Origin: Streptomyces olivochromogenes
GTDB lineage: Bacteria; Actinomycetota; Actinomycetes; Streptomycetales; Streptomycetaceae
Assembly: GCF_001514115.1 (NCBI RefSeq)
Contig: NZ_KQ948496.1
Span: forward strand, 1 to 38,136
Reading direction: 5' to 3'
DNA length: 38,136 nt
This document shows positions 17,472 to 26,925 of the stretch, in pieces. The position numbers and the translations under genes were made by a program. The stretch's first letter is position 1; each line of letters opens with the position of its first letter. Below the pieces are notes generated by a model. The model had not been told where the DNA came from and searched no databases. It saw only the letters and a list, made by a program, of their open reading frames with translations.

Positions 17472-18122
17472 TTAGGGGTATAGCCATTCGACGATGTCAC
17501 CGTCCTTGAGTGACACCCAGACCCCGGCAGTCGCGTTCACCGGGTCGCCGATCGTGCCGTCCGGGGCGATGTGGTGCTGGTCCTCGATGAAGATGTCGCG
17601 TGGCTCGGGGTAGGTACTGACGAACGATTTGGTGGCGAACCAGCCGCCGACCCATCGGCCGTCGCTGAGCCTGATCCGCACCCACCGGCCTTCCAGTCGG
17701 CTGGCGACCTGGTCCCACGCTGTCGGCACGGGCGAGTTCGTGGTGCCGCGCGCTGGCACTCTGACCGGGAACCGGCCGATTGCCCTCGCCTCGCGCCAGC
17801 GTGGCTCTCCGTGCCGGAGATAGGCGAGCAGTGCTGGGACGAGTAGGCCGAGACAGAGGACGGCGAGGGCGGCGAGGCGGGGGTGCGCCCGCAGAGTGTC
17901 AGTGCCCTCGGTGACCCAGCTGACCGCTGTCTTGCCGAGCACCAGCAGGTACACGGTGTCGAGGAGGATGCTGACAAGGATCGCCTGCAGGACCCGGGGC
18001 GTCCAGCCGCGGTCGTGGGGGCGATTACCGGAGACGGTCGCCCGGACTACGCCGTAGACGATGCCGGGCAGCACCAGCACCAGAAAGACGGCGACGGCGT
18101 ACGCGGTCGTGGGGATGGTCAT
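17472..18122 (-). CDS. DUF6338-type membrane protein
   Basis: 216 residues from ATG 18122, which overlaps the CHAT gene's stop as ATGA, so it is translated by coupling. Three hydrophobic segments come first: AYAVAVFLVLVLPGIVYGVV (residues 7-26), AILVSILLDTVYLLVL (near 50-65) and LAALAVLCLGLLVPALLAYL (near 85-105). The C-terminal 100 residues are a soluble beta-rich domain, with WVRIRLSDGRWVGGWF, DIFIEDQHHIAPDG and GVWVSLKDGDIVEWLYP, as expected for DUF6338 proteins. That family has no established reaction. The longer reading to 18173 adds residues inside the CHAT gene and is unlikely. Its pairing with a membrane-anchored CHAT protein suggests both act at the cytoplasmic membrane. Confidence 0.75.
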   Translation of the reverse strand: MTIPTTAYAVAVFLVLVLPGIVYGVVRATVSGNRPHDRGWTPRVLQAILVSILLDTVYLLVLGKTAVSWVTEGTDTLRAHPRLAALAVLCLGLLVPALLAYLRHGEPRWREARAIGRFPVRVPARGTTNSPVPTAWDQVASRLEGRWVRIRLSDGRWVGGWFATKSFVSTYPEPRDIFIEDQHHIAPDGTIGDPVNATAGVWVSLKDGDIVEWLYP

Positions 18123-21100
18123 CGGGGTCCCTCGTCGGGCGGCCGGTTCGCGCTGTCGACCCCGTCGGCCCACTCCCGTAGCTCGTTGACCGCAGCGCCG
18201 AGTTCAGCAGGCAGTTGCTCGCCGGGCCCGGTGAAGTATTGGTTGATGTCGGCGAGCATCTCGTGGACGACGTTTATGCCCTCGCTTGTCCGGTGCAGCG
18301 CGATGAAACTGCGGGCGAGTTCGACTTGGAGGCGCAGGAGTTCCGTCCGCCACCAAAAAGCGTCCCAGCCATGCTCCCGGAGCGTGGTGATGGCGAAGCG
18401 CAGGCACTCGATCGCGTGGTCCGTCGACCCGGTAGCGTGGAAGACCTTGGCGGCATCGGCGCTGGCGATGGCGGCGAACGGCCGGAACCATTTGACATTG
18501 GTCGGAATCAGTTCGGAGTAGAGCTCCACGGCACGTTCCGCCACCTCCAGCACGTGATGGTGATCGAGGTCCCGGCGTGCCAGTCCGGTCACGGACAGGT
18601 GGGTGCAGTACGCGGCGAGCGCGGCCCGGGCTCGTACCGGCTCGTGTTCGATTGCCTGCCCAAGCAGGTCGAGTACCTGGATGGGTGACGCTGTGCCCAT
18701 CACCGCCTCCGTGCTCTCGCCCATCCGGGCAGCCAGTTCGTGGACGGCTTCCCGCACCGTCGACCACTTGCTGGCATGCCCGTCGATGTCGTACGCCACG
18801 ACGAGAGCATCGACGGCTTTGGAGGTCAGTCCCAAGCGTTGTGCCTTCGCCGCAGACTGGATGAGCCGTCGCCGCCCGTCCAGCTGACGCTCTGGGGTGT
18901 CGCCGCGTCGTCGGTCATCCGCCACCGTCTCTAGTGTGGCGTCGATGGCAAGGTTGCGAAACCAACGGCGTGGGCTCGTCGGGCGAAGCTGCTCTGGCCG
19001 GGTGAGGGGCTGACCGGTCCGCAGCCGCGCGCCGATGACGGCGCACGCCATGAACGCGAGCAACATGAGCAGCCAGTATCCACCGAGTTGCACGAATTCG
19101 GTGACTCCGAATTCTTGGATGCCCCCGAACCGCATCGGCCACCAGCGGAAGTCCGACCACGGCCACTTCCACCGGGGGTAAAGCAGGGGGAGCAGGACGT
19201 TGGGTACCGGCGACAACCCCGCCTTGAGACTTGCCAGCCCGACGAGCCAACTCACCAACCCGGCCAATGGGGCGACGGGCTGACTGATCGTGGCGACGAA
19301 CCAATTGGGTGCCCGGCGCAGGCCCCGCAGTACGGTGGCCCGGTGCGCCGCTCCGGCGACCTCGACGCCCGCCAGGGCAACGAACAGTAGCGCCTTCAGT
19401 GCTTCCGGCAGGCCCGTATAGCGCAGTGTCGCACCTGTGATGAGGACTCCGACAGCGGTCACCACGGCGAGCGCGAACATCGGCCGCGTCAGTTCGGCGA
19501 GGTAGCCGGTCATTTGCCGCTGGATATTGTCGAGCAGACGTCGCGGTTTGTTCCGCTCCTCAATCATGGCTAAGGCCAGAAGTCCTCGCACGGTCCAGTC
19601 ACGTCGCGACGGGGCGAGCCATCTGCGGTGCCGACGAAGCCACATACGTAGCTGCTTCAATGTGGCGGTGTCGGTGGCCGTCCTCAGACTTTCGTCAAAT
19701 TGGCGTGCACCGATTTTTTCCCGGACGTCGTTGAGTACACTCAGCGGTTCCCAGATAGCGCCCGATGCAGCGCTCCCTCGGGCGACCTGGAAGGCTCGAA
19801 CCGCAGCGACTATCGCGTCGTCGTGCATTCCCTCCCACCTGTAGAGGTCGGCGAGTTCGGCCAGCCCCTCGACCCGGGTCTGGTCGTCGTCGATATCCTC
19901 GGCAAGATCCAGTGCCTCGTCCAAAGCGGCCACTGCCGACTCGTAGTTGTCTTCGTGCCGGTACAGGGCCGCCATCATCCGGTACGTGCGAGCCTGGCCG
20001 GGCAAGTCGTAGGTGGTCTTTTGCATCTCCAGCGCGCTGTCGTAATACTTTTCAGCCTCACGGATCTGGCCTTTGTCCACGGCGAGCCCGCCGAGCCGTT
20101 GGTGGATCAGGCCAGCAGAGGCGAAGCTGACCGACGGATGCGCGATCGCGATCGACGCAGCGTTCTCGTAGGCGACAGTGGCCTCATGCCACTGACCGCG
20201 CGACCGGTACAGGTCGCCGATGTCGATGTGCACCAGGCAGGCGGACCGGTGGTCTTGTTCGGCTTCATAGCGCGCGAGGGCCCTGCGCAGGAGTGTCTCG
20301 GCCTCGGTGTAGCGCTTCTGCTTGAGGTCGGCAAGACCGAGGTACCGGTAAGTGTCGGCGATGCCGTGTGCCGCGCCGAGCTCTTCACCGCGGGCCCGTG
20401 CCTGGTCCAGCAGTTTCTGGCCTTCACTCTTCTCGCCGTTACGGATGGCGAGGACGCCGAGCCGACGCAGGGTCCCGACGATCTCGGCCTCATGGCCGAC
20501 CCGGCGGAACGTGGCCAGGGCCCGGTCGAAATACCGCTGCGCCGTCGTATCGTCTCCTGCGAGGACCCAGAGGTCACCGATGCCCCGCTCGATGCGGGCC
20601 GCGTCCGCTGACCCCAAAGGGACCCAGCCCCGCGCGTCCTTGTACAGGAAATGCGCCTGCGACCACCAGCCGAAATCGGCTAGCGCCCGGCACAGCTGGT
20701 CGTTGACCAACAGGGCCTCGTGCAGTTCACCGGCCGCATTCAGGTGATGGCGGGCCCGCAGCAGCGTGCTCGCATCCAGGCGGCGGGCCTGCAGCAGCGC
20801 GGCGGCCGGAGTGCCGGGCTCGTCGTCACGCCGCCAGTAGGCCGCGGCCCGGCGGTGCGCCTCGACCGCATCAGCCGGCCGCCCCCGCAGCAGGACACCA
20901 GCGACCCAGCGGTCGACGAGGTAACGATCGTCCGCCCGGGCGACCAGGCCGGCTGCGCAGAGGCGGTCCAGCACGGTGCCGAGCGGAATACCGGAGTCCA
21001 GTGCCTCGAACGCGTCGGCGCCGACCGGCACCTCGAACACCGCCGCGTCGAGAAGCAGCCGCCAGTCAGTGTCCATGGCCAGATGGGTCAGACCGGCGGC

Positions 21101-22945
21101 GTCCGCTGCTTCGTCGATGGCAGACTCAACGAGTCGATCCACCTCGCCGCTCCCGGCTGGCAACCCCTGACTGGCCCTCATCGCGACCTGATGGTAAATG
21201 CCCGGATGGCCGCCGACCGCCTGCAGGACTCGGGTCTGTGCGTTCGCGTCCAGAGTGGATAAACGTCGGGCGAGCAGGCGTGCCTCGACGGGGTGCAGAG
21301 GTCCGACTTGATGCCGGTGCATTCGGGGGGTACCGGGAAGGGCAAACCGCCGGCGGGCGGTGAGCACCAGCGGCGTGGTCGGCGTGAGCTGGGTCCAGGT
21401 GGTGAAGAACCAGGCGAGTTGCTGGTCGGCGAGCAGCCAGTCGGCTTCGCCGGGCGCCGCCGGCGGCAGGAGCACAGCGTCGGGAACATTGGCGAGCAGC
21501 AGCACGGGGCCGTATTGAAGCGCCGGCCAGATCGTGTCGAGGTAGCGGAACCAGGAACCGACGCCTTGCCACGGCACCAGATCCAGCGCATCAGCGATGC
21601 TGTCGAGGACACCACCGACCCCTCTGTCACAGCGGACACGGACAATCCGTGGCGCTCCCGGCAACCGTTCGGCGAGTGCATTGGCCAGGCTGCGCACCCC
21701 GCTGCCGCCAAGGCCGTGCAGCATTATGTGCGGCTCGTGCGACTTCAGGACTCGCCCCAGCGTGCGCAACTCGGCGCGTCGACCGACGAACGGAATACGG
21801 GCCGCTCGCTGGGGCACCGGCCCCTCAGCGGGCATGTACAAGGGACCAGGATCTGCGCCGGTGAACAGCGTCGGCACCCACCATTCCACCTGTGCCCGGC
21901 CGGGTGCCGTCCGATCGCCTTGCTCCCTCGCCTGCTCCAGGCCCTGGCGGGCCTGGGTCAACGCCGTCAGCGGATCGACGGCGGAGTCCGCGGCGAGTAA
22001 CTGGTAGAACATGCCCGCGAGTTCGGTTGCATAGAGGTCACTCACCGTCGCAGTCATAGCCAGGACGGTGGGAACCCCGTGCTGGAGCAGTCCCCGCGCC
22101 ATCCCCTTGAACTCATCTGAGTCCTCGCTACTGGTCTTCATGCCCGACCCCGTAGAGCAAGCCGAGAGTACGACGAGGGGTGGCACGTGTCCCGATGACA
22201 GCAAGGCTGAGGCAAAGCGGGCGGTGGACACGTAGTCGGGGTAACCCTCGTCGTCCTCCAGTACCAGCACCCCGGGCCCGGCGTGAGCCGTCACGTGCAG
22301 CACATGGAACGCTCCGGTACGCAACTTCGCTTCGATCCCTGCGAGGGAACCCCACTCCAGTTTCTCGAACTCGGCTCCCTGGCTACCGTGCACCGCTGGA
22401 TCGGTCGCGGAAAGCAGCCGGTCGACCTCAGCTTCGTAGTCCAACCGCTCGTCGTCGCCGCGCTCAGGGCTGGCGACGACGGCGAGGATCCGTAGCGGCC
22501 CGGCGGTCGGCACCGCCGCCACCTGGGACCGCGCCGGCACAGTGCGGAACACCTGCAACCGCCGGTCCAGCGCGAACGACTCCGACTCCCCAGGCGGTAC
22601 CGTCAGCTCCCACGGCAGGTCAGCAAGGGCAGGGTCCTCGACCTCGACCGCGAGCCGCAGCGCTTCCTGCGCCCCCAGCGCCGCACCGAGGGCGGCTCCG
22701 GCGTCTCCGGCCAGGAAGTGTTCTCCCAGCTGTCTGCCGAGCCGGTCCAAGGCTGCCACGTATCGCTCGACCGGCGCGTCGGTCGCTGCTGTGCCGACGC
22801 CCGCCCGGCGCCGCGCTTTCGCCACTGCCCGCAACTCCGCGTCGATCTGACCCCGTTCCCCGCCTGGACGGTGCCGAGCCATCACGCCGCCGTGGTCGAA
22901 TGCCACCTCGTCGACGGTGATGCGCAGCCGCGCGATCGCCCCCAT
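18119..22945 (-). CDS. CHAT protease-STAND-like-TPR-transmembrane protein
   Basis: 1608 residues. Residues about 150-340 form a CHAT caspase-like protease domain, with His221 (VLHVTAHAGPG) and Cys263 (VVLSACSTGSG) in the expected positions. Residues about 385-700 look like a STAND/NB-ARC module (PFVGRRAELRTL, then HGLGGSGVRSL at 410-420), but the P-loop Lys is replaced by Val, so ATP binding may be lost. Residues about 720-1075 are tetratricopeptide-like repeats (for example IADTYRYLGLADLKQKRYTE and ARTYRMMAALYRHEDNYESA). Four hydrophobic segments follow, near 1155-1174, 1184-1200, 1222-1245 and 1284-1306, then a cytoplasmic helical C-terminus. Known CHAT-TPR proteins act as proteases triggered by foreign or stress signals, often causing cell death. 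No clear Shine-Dalgarno precedes ATG 22945; a leaderless start is possible. Confidence 0.85.
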   Translation of the reverse strand: MGAIARLRITVDEVAFDHGGVMARHRPGGERGQIDAELRAVAKARRRAGVGTAATDAPVERYVAALDRLGRQLGEHFLAGDAGAALGAALGAQEALRLAVEVEDPALADLPWELTVPPGESESFALDRRLQVFRTVPARSQVAAVPTAGPLRILAVVASPERGDDERLDYEAEVDRLLSATDPAVHGSQGAEFEKLEWGSLAGIEAKLRTGAFHVLHVTAHAGPGVLVLEDDEGYPDYVSTARFASALLSSGHVPPLVVLSACSTGSGMKTSSEDSDEFKGMARGLLQHGVPTVLAMTATVSDLYATELAGMFYQLLAADSAVDPLTALTQARQGLEQAREQGDRTAPGRAQVEWWVPTLFTGADPGPLYMPAEGPVPQRAARIPFVGRRAELRTLGRVLKSHEPHIMLHGLGGSGVRSLANALAERLPGAPRIVRVRCDRGVGGVLDSIADALDLVPWQGVGSWFRYLDTIWPALQYGPVLLLANVPDAVLLPPAAPGEADWLLADQQLAWFFTTWTQLTPTTPLVLTARRRFALPGTPRMHRHQVGPLHPVEARLLARRLSTLDANAQTRVLQAVGGHPGIYHQVAMRASQGLPAGSGEVDRLVESAIDEAADAAGLTHLAMDTDWRLLLDAAVFEVPVGADAFEALDSGIPLGTVLDRLCAAGLVARADDRYLVDRWVAGVLLRGRPADAVEAHRRAAAYWRRDDEPGTPAAALLQARRLDASTLLRARHHLNAAGELHEALLVNDQLCRALADFGWWSQAHFLYKDARGWVPLGSADAARIERGIGDLWVLAGDDTTAQRYFDRALATFRRVGHEAEIVGTLRRLGVLAIRNGEKSEGQKLLDQARARGEELGAAHGIADTYRYLGLADLKQKRYTEAETLLRRALARYEAEQDHRSACLVHIDIGDLYRSRGQWHEATVAYENAASIAIAHPSVSFASAGLIHQRLGGLAVDKGQIREAEKYYDSALEMQKTTYDLPGQARTYRMMAALYRHEDNYESAVAALDEALDLAEDIDDDQTRVEGLAELADLYRWEGMHDDAIVAAVRAFQVARGSAASGAIWEPLSVLNDVREKIGARQFDESLRTATDTATLKQLRMWLRRHRRWLAPSRRDWTVRGLLALAMIEERNKPRRLLDNIQRQMTGYLAELTRPMFALAVVTAVGVLITGATLRYTGLPEALKALLFVALAGVEVAGAAHRATVLRGLRRAPNWFVATISQPVAPLAGLVSWLVGLASLKAGLSPVPNVLLPLLYPRWKWPWSDFRWWPMRFGGIQEFGVTEFVQLGGYWLLMLLAFMACAVIGARLRTGQPLTRPEQLRPTSPRRWFRNLAIDATLETVADDRRRGDTPERQLDGRRRLIQSAAKAQRLGLTSKAVDALVVAYDIDGHASKWSTVREAVHELAARMGESTEAVMGTASPIQVLDLLGQAIEHEPVRARAALAAYCTHLSVTGLARRDLDHHHVLEVAERAVELYSELIPTNVKWFRPFAAIASADAAKVFHATGSTDHAIECLRFAITTLREHGWDAFWWRTELLRLQVELARSFIALHRTSEGINVVHEMLADINQYFTGPGEQLPAELGAAVNELREWADGVDSANRPPDEGPR

Positions 22946-23478
22946 ATATGCAGACTAGAGTCACAGACCGTAATCTGACCCCTTTTTGCGACAATCGAAC
23001 CAGACCTGGATGATCGGCTCTCATGGTCCTCCGCCCCTGCTGACCTATCAACCTGGGCTCCTGCTGCGGGTCCGCTGATCGCAGCCCGCGTGCTTTTCCC
23101 GGCTTGCGTATCCGGTGGGTGTTCACGCGCGCCTGGCACTTGCGTATCTCCCCAGCACCGCATCGCCCGAGATTAGACGGGACAGCGGGACAGATCGAAG
23201 GCGAACCGTCCGAATCCCAGCGCCAGCAAAGGAGGTCTCGCCCCGTCCGTGGGCATGTCACCAGCCAGGCAAGGCTTCCACGGCTTGGGATCCTGCAGGC
23301 GATCCGTGACCGTCCATCGCCTGGGAACGCGTGGCTGAGATCCCGCTCAACGAGCCCATGGAGTAGACCACGAGATGGGCCAAGATCGTGAGACAGAAAT
23401 GCCGTGTCCCTCAAATGAGACGACTGGAAAGCCCCAGGTCGTTACGGCGGAACAGGAAATTCCGAATTCGATCCTACA
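22946..23478. other. Cargo-side transposon end, no intact gene
   Basis: About 530 bp between the CHAT gene start and the element terminus, holding the CHAT promoter on its left and the transposon end on its right. I see no convincing complete gene. Motifs resembling those of the other end occur at 23323-23330 (GGGAACGC, plus) and 23400-23412 (minus). An ATG at 23375 opens a frame through the end directly into the alpha-polymerase fragment, described as a finding. Confidence 0.5.
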
Positions 23479-23481
23479 CGT

Positions 23482-25810
23482 CCGGGCGATGGGTATCCGG
23501 GTCGCCGCGCGCGGCTCCGGCGCCGGATCGATGGTCAACCACAGCCTGTTCGTCGCCACCGCGAATCCGCTCGAGCACCGGCTTTTGTTCGAACGCTTCC
23601 TGTCCGAGCGCAGGACGTCGCTGCCGGACATCGACGTCGACGTGGAGTCCGCGCGCCGGCTGGAGGTGTACGACCGCATCTTCGAACGCTTCGGCAAGGA
23701 GCGGGTCGCGGTCACCGGCATGCCCGAGACCTACCGCGCCCGCCACGCGCTGCGCGATGCCGGGCTCGCGCTCGGCATCGCCCCGCAGACCGTCGACATG
23801 ATCGCCAAGTCGTTTCCGCACATCCGCGCCTGTGACATCCGCTCCGCGCTCGCCGAGCTGCCCGAGCTGAAGCAACTCGCCGGCCGGGCCGAGGAGTACG
23901 GGCCGCTGTTCGAGCTCGCCGAGGGCCTGGACGCGCTCGTCCGCGGCTACGCCATGCACCCGTGCGGCGTCATCCTCTCCAACGCCACCCTGTTGGACCG
24001 GCTGCCGGTGCAACCCACCCCGGGCGGCGACTACCCGATGGTCCAGGCCGACAAGGAGGACGTCGAAGACCTCGGCCTGCTCAAACTGGACGTGCTCGGC
24101 GTACGCATGCAGTCGGCGATGGCGCACGCGGTCAACGAGATCCGCCGCACCACCGGAAAGCAGCTCGACCTCGACAACCCCGACCACGTCGACCTCGCCG
24201 ACGAGGCCACCTTCGAGATGATCCGCCGCTCGGACACGCTCGGCTGCTTCCAGATCGAGTCGCTGGGCCAGATGGACCTGGTCGGGCGGCTGCAGCCGCG
24301 GCACATGCAGGACGTCATCGCCGACATCTCGCTGTTCAGGCCCGGCCCGGTGAAGGGCGGTATGCCCGCGCGGTTCATCGCCGCCCGGCACGGCGCAAAG
24401 CCGCACTACCCGCACCCCGACCTGGTGCCGATCCTCGACGACACGAAGGGGGTGGTGATCTGGCACGAACAGATCATCGCGATCCTCGCCCGCATGACCG
24501 GCTGCGACCGGGCCGCCAGCGATGTCGCCCGCCGCGCCCTCGCCGATCCCGAACGCCTGCCCAGCGTGGAGACCTGGTTCAAGGCCGCGGCCACCGAGCG
24601 CGGCTACGCCGAGCACGTCGTCGACGAAGTCTGGGACACGGTGAAGGAGTTCGGCGCGTACGGGTTCTGCCGCGCTCACGCGGTCGCGTTCGCGGTGCCC
24701 GCCGTACAGTCCGCGTGGCTCAAGGCGCATCATCCGGCCGCCCTGTATGCAGGGCTGTTGGAGCACGATCCGGGCATGTGGCCGATGCGGGTCATCGTCG
24801 CCGACGCCCGCCGCCACCACGTCCCCGTCCTCCCGGTCGACGTCTCCCGCTCGCACCCCGAGCACCGCGTCGAAGCCACCGGGAACGGCAGCTGGGGCGT
24901 GCGCCTCGCGCTGTCCACGGTGAAGGGGATGAGCGAGGCGGAGGCCGCACGGATCGCCGCCCACCAGCCCTACACCGGGCCGCAGGACTTCTGGCAGCGG
25001 GCCCGACCCTCGCGGCCGATCGCCGAGCGTCTCATCCAGATCGGTGCTCTCGATGCGGTCAAAGGCCCGCTGACGCGGCGGGATCTGCTGCTGCAGGCCA
25101 CCGAACTGCACCGGCACGCCCGCAACCGCACCACCGCCGACGGACAGCTCGCACTCGGCGACACCCTCGTCAGCCCTGAACCCAGCGGCCTGCGCGAGAT
25201 GTCGAGCCGGGAGCGGGTAAGTGCTGAGCTCGATGTCCTGTCCATCGACGTGTCCCAGCACCTGATGGAGCACCACCACCGGCTGCTGCGCGAGCTCGGC
25301 GCCACCGACGCCGCCCACCTGCAGCGCCTGCACCCCGGACAGCGCGTCCTGGTGGCCGGCGTGCGCGCCTCCACCCAGACCCCACCCATCCCGTCCGGCA
25401 AGAGGGTCATCTTCGTGACCCTGGAGGACGGCTCCGGCCTCGTCGACCTGGCGTTCTTCGACGACTCCCACGAACAGTGCGCGCACACCATCTTCCACTC
25501 CGGGCTGCTCCTGGTCCGCGGCACCGTCGAAGCCCGCGGCCCGCGCCGCACCGTGGTCGGCGAGATGGTGTGGGACCTGGAAGCCGTCGCGGCCGCCCGC
25601 CGCGACCACGGCCCGCAGGCCGCCCTCGACCTCCTCGGCCACAACACCACCGCGCCCACACCTGCCGGACCGGGAGCGCCGAAACCGCGGGTCCTGGAGG
25701 ACGGCACGGCCGGCGCGACCCTGTCGGCATGGGCTGATCTTCAGCCCGCCGGCACCCGCTCGGCCGACCTGCGCCGCCTGGGCCACCGCAGCCCGGGGAG
25801 CGCGGGATAA
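23482..25810 (+). pseudogene. DNA polymerase III alpha (DnaE2/ImuC-like), 3' part
   Basis: The C-terminal 776 codons of the interrupted alpha subunit, resuming at RAMGIRVAARGSGAGSMVNH. The palm catalytic acids are here: PDIDVDVESARR (about 23625-23660) and LGLLKLDVLG (about 24073-24102). Then come fingers and thumb (DTLGCFQIESLGQMDL, LFRPGPVKGGMP, GVVIWHEQIIAI, EFGAYGFCRAHAVAFA), a helix-hairpin-helix region (GTGP-like QPYTGPQDFW) and an OB fold (VLVAGVRASTQTPPIPSGKRVIFVTLEDG). Joined to the 5' part the protein would be about 1145 residues, the size of DnaE2/ImuC polymerases used in damage-induced mutagenesis. This part has no lesion. The frame can open at an ATG (23375) inside the transposon, which would give a protein without the PHP domain. 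Confidence 0.85.
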
Positions 25811-25872
25811 ACGCCCTCACCCCGCCGTATGGCGAACGGGCGGGCACCGGACGAGCCCGGTGCATTCTGCGC

Positions 25873-26871
25873 GTGCATTTCCACGAGGTGCGCGATCCCG
25901 CGCTGCTCGACCAACTCCTCACCCTCATCGAGGACTTCACCCCAGTCTGGCAGCCGCTGCCGCCCGACACCGTCGACGTCGACCTGACCGGCTCCCTGAC
26001 CTACTTCGACGACAACCCGCACCACATCGCGCAGATGATCCAGATACGCGCGCTCGCCCTGTACGGCGTGCGCACGACCATCGGCGGCGGGAACACGGTG
26101 CAGCTCGCGACGATGGCGGCTGCCGCCACGGCGCCCGGCCGCGTCACGATCGTCGCCCCCACCGACGCGGCGACCGCGGCGTTCCTACGCCCCCGCCGGG
26201 TCGCCGACCTGCCCGGCATCGGACCGGCCACCGCCAAGACCCTTGCCCGGTACGGGATCTCCACGATCGGTGAACTGGCCAGCACACCCGCCACCGTGCT
26301 GACCCGCATCCTCGGCTCGGCCGCCGGCCGCCTGCTCCATGCCCGAGCCCGTGGCGATGACCCCAGACCCGTCACCCGCACCGCGCTGGTCCGCTCCACC
26401 AGCACCAGCCACGCCTTCGCCCGCGACGAACTCGATGCCGGCGAGCACCGGCGGGCGCTGCTCGGCCTGGCCGACGAGCTCGGCCTCAGGCTGCGCACCA
26501 AAGGTGAGGTGTGCCGCCCGCTCACCCTCACCGTCCGGTACGCCGACGGCAGCAGCACCACCCGCAGCCGCGCTCTCGCGGAGGCCAGCCACCACTCGCC
26601 TGTCCTCGCGGCCGCCACCCGCGATCTGTACGCCGGTCTCGGCCTGCAACGGGCCCGTGTCACCCAGATCGCCGTCCGGGCCGAGCAGCTGACCGCCACC
26701 GACGGCGCTCACCACCAGCTGCAGCTCGGCGACACCGACGACAAAGCGCACCGTCTGGAAGTCGTGACCGACTCTGCTCGCAGCCGTTTCGGCCCCCACG
26801 TCATCAAGCCCGCCGCCCTTGCGGAACACCGCTCGGCATCAGAAACAGGCACTACGCAGGTCCCGCGCTGA
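25873..26871 (+). CDS. Y-family DNA polymerase-like protein (ImuB/DinB-like)
   Basis: 332 residues, starting at GTG 25873, 62 bp after the alpha-subunit gene. It begins VHFHEVRDPALLDQLLTLIE, where active Y-family enzymes have a catalytic Asp near the start; here the place is taken by His, as in ImuB-like non-catalytic members. The second acidic motif reads VDVDLTGS. A helix-hairpin-helix (VADLPGIGPATAKTLARYGI) and a little-finger-like C-terminus (QIAVRAEQLTATDG) follow. Pairing of a DnaE2-type alpha subunit with a Y-family protein is the standard actinobacterial mutasome arrangement (ImuB with ImuC). With the alpha gene broken by the transposon, its partner is lost here. Whether this protein has polymerase activity is uncertain. 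Confidence 0.8.
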   Translation: MHFHEVRDPALLDQLLTLIEDFTPVWQPLPPDTVDVDLTGSLTYFDDNPHHIAQMIQIRALALYGVRTTIGGGNTVQLATMAAAATAPGRVTIVAPTDAATAAFLRPRRVADLPGIGPATAKTLARYGISTIGELASTPATVLTRILGSAAGRLLHARARGDDPRPVTRTALVRSTSTSHAFARDELDAGEHRRALLGLADELGLRLRTKGEVCRPLTLTVRYADGSSTTRSRALAEASHHSPVLAAATRDLYAGLGLQRARVTQIAVRAEQLTATDGAHHQLQLGDTDDKAHRLEVVTDSARSRFGPHVIKPAALAEHRSASETGTTQVPR

Positions 26872-26925
26872 ACTGCTCGACCGCAAACGCCTGACAGTTG
26901 GTGGCTGCCGAGGGAACATGTCCGC

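Larger units (their letters stand above)
10200..23478 (+). mobile_element. Tn7-like transposon (TnsAB, TnsC, TniQ) with CHAT cargo
   Basis: The element starts TGTAGGTTCGCATT (10200) and ends in the inverted counterpart AATTCGATCCTACA (23478); 12 of the 14 terminal positions pair. It carries a TnsA-TnsB fusion, TnsC and TniQ at the left, then cargo on the opposite strand. CGT occurs on both outer flanks (10197-10199 and 23479-23481). The wider 5-mers GACGT (10195-10199) and CACGT (23477-23481) differ by one base, so the usual 5-bp Tn7 duplication may have changed or the end may be 1-2 bp off. Removing the element plus one CGT joins GCG GAC GT to C CGG GCG and restores V-A-D-V-R-A-M-G of the alpha subunit in frame. 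That makes the boundaries reliable to within 1-2 bases. Confidence 0.88.

Noticed and set aside
18122..18173. Longer N-terminus for the DUF6338 protein
   Set aside because: The added 17 residues are low-complexity Arg/Gly and lie within the CHAT gene; ATG 18122 forms the usual ATGA overlap.
23337..23365. Short coding tail (IAWERVAEIPLNEPME) near the cargo-side end
   Set aside because: Only about 18 codons are open before an upstream stop; too short to support a gene.
10200..23478. A CRISPR-associated transposon
   Set aside because: No CRISPR array, cas gene or Cas-type nuclease motif is visible between the ends; TniQ is the long TnsD-like form, which fits protein-guided targeting.
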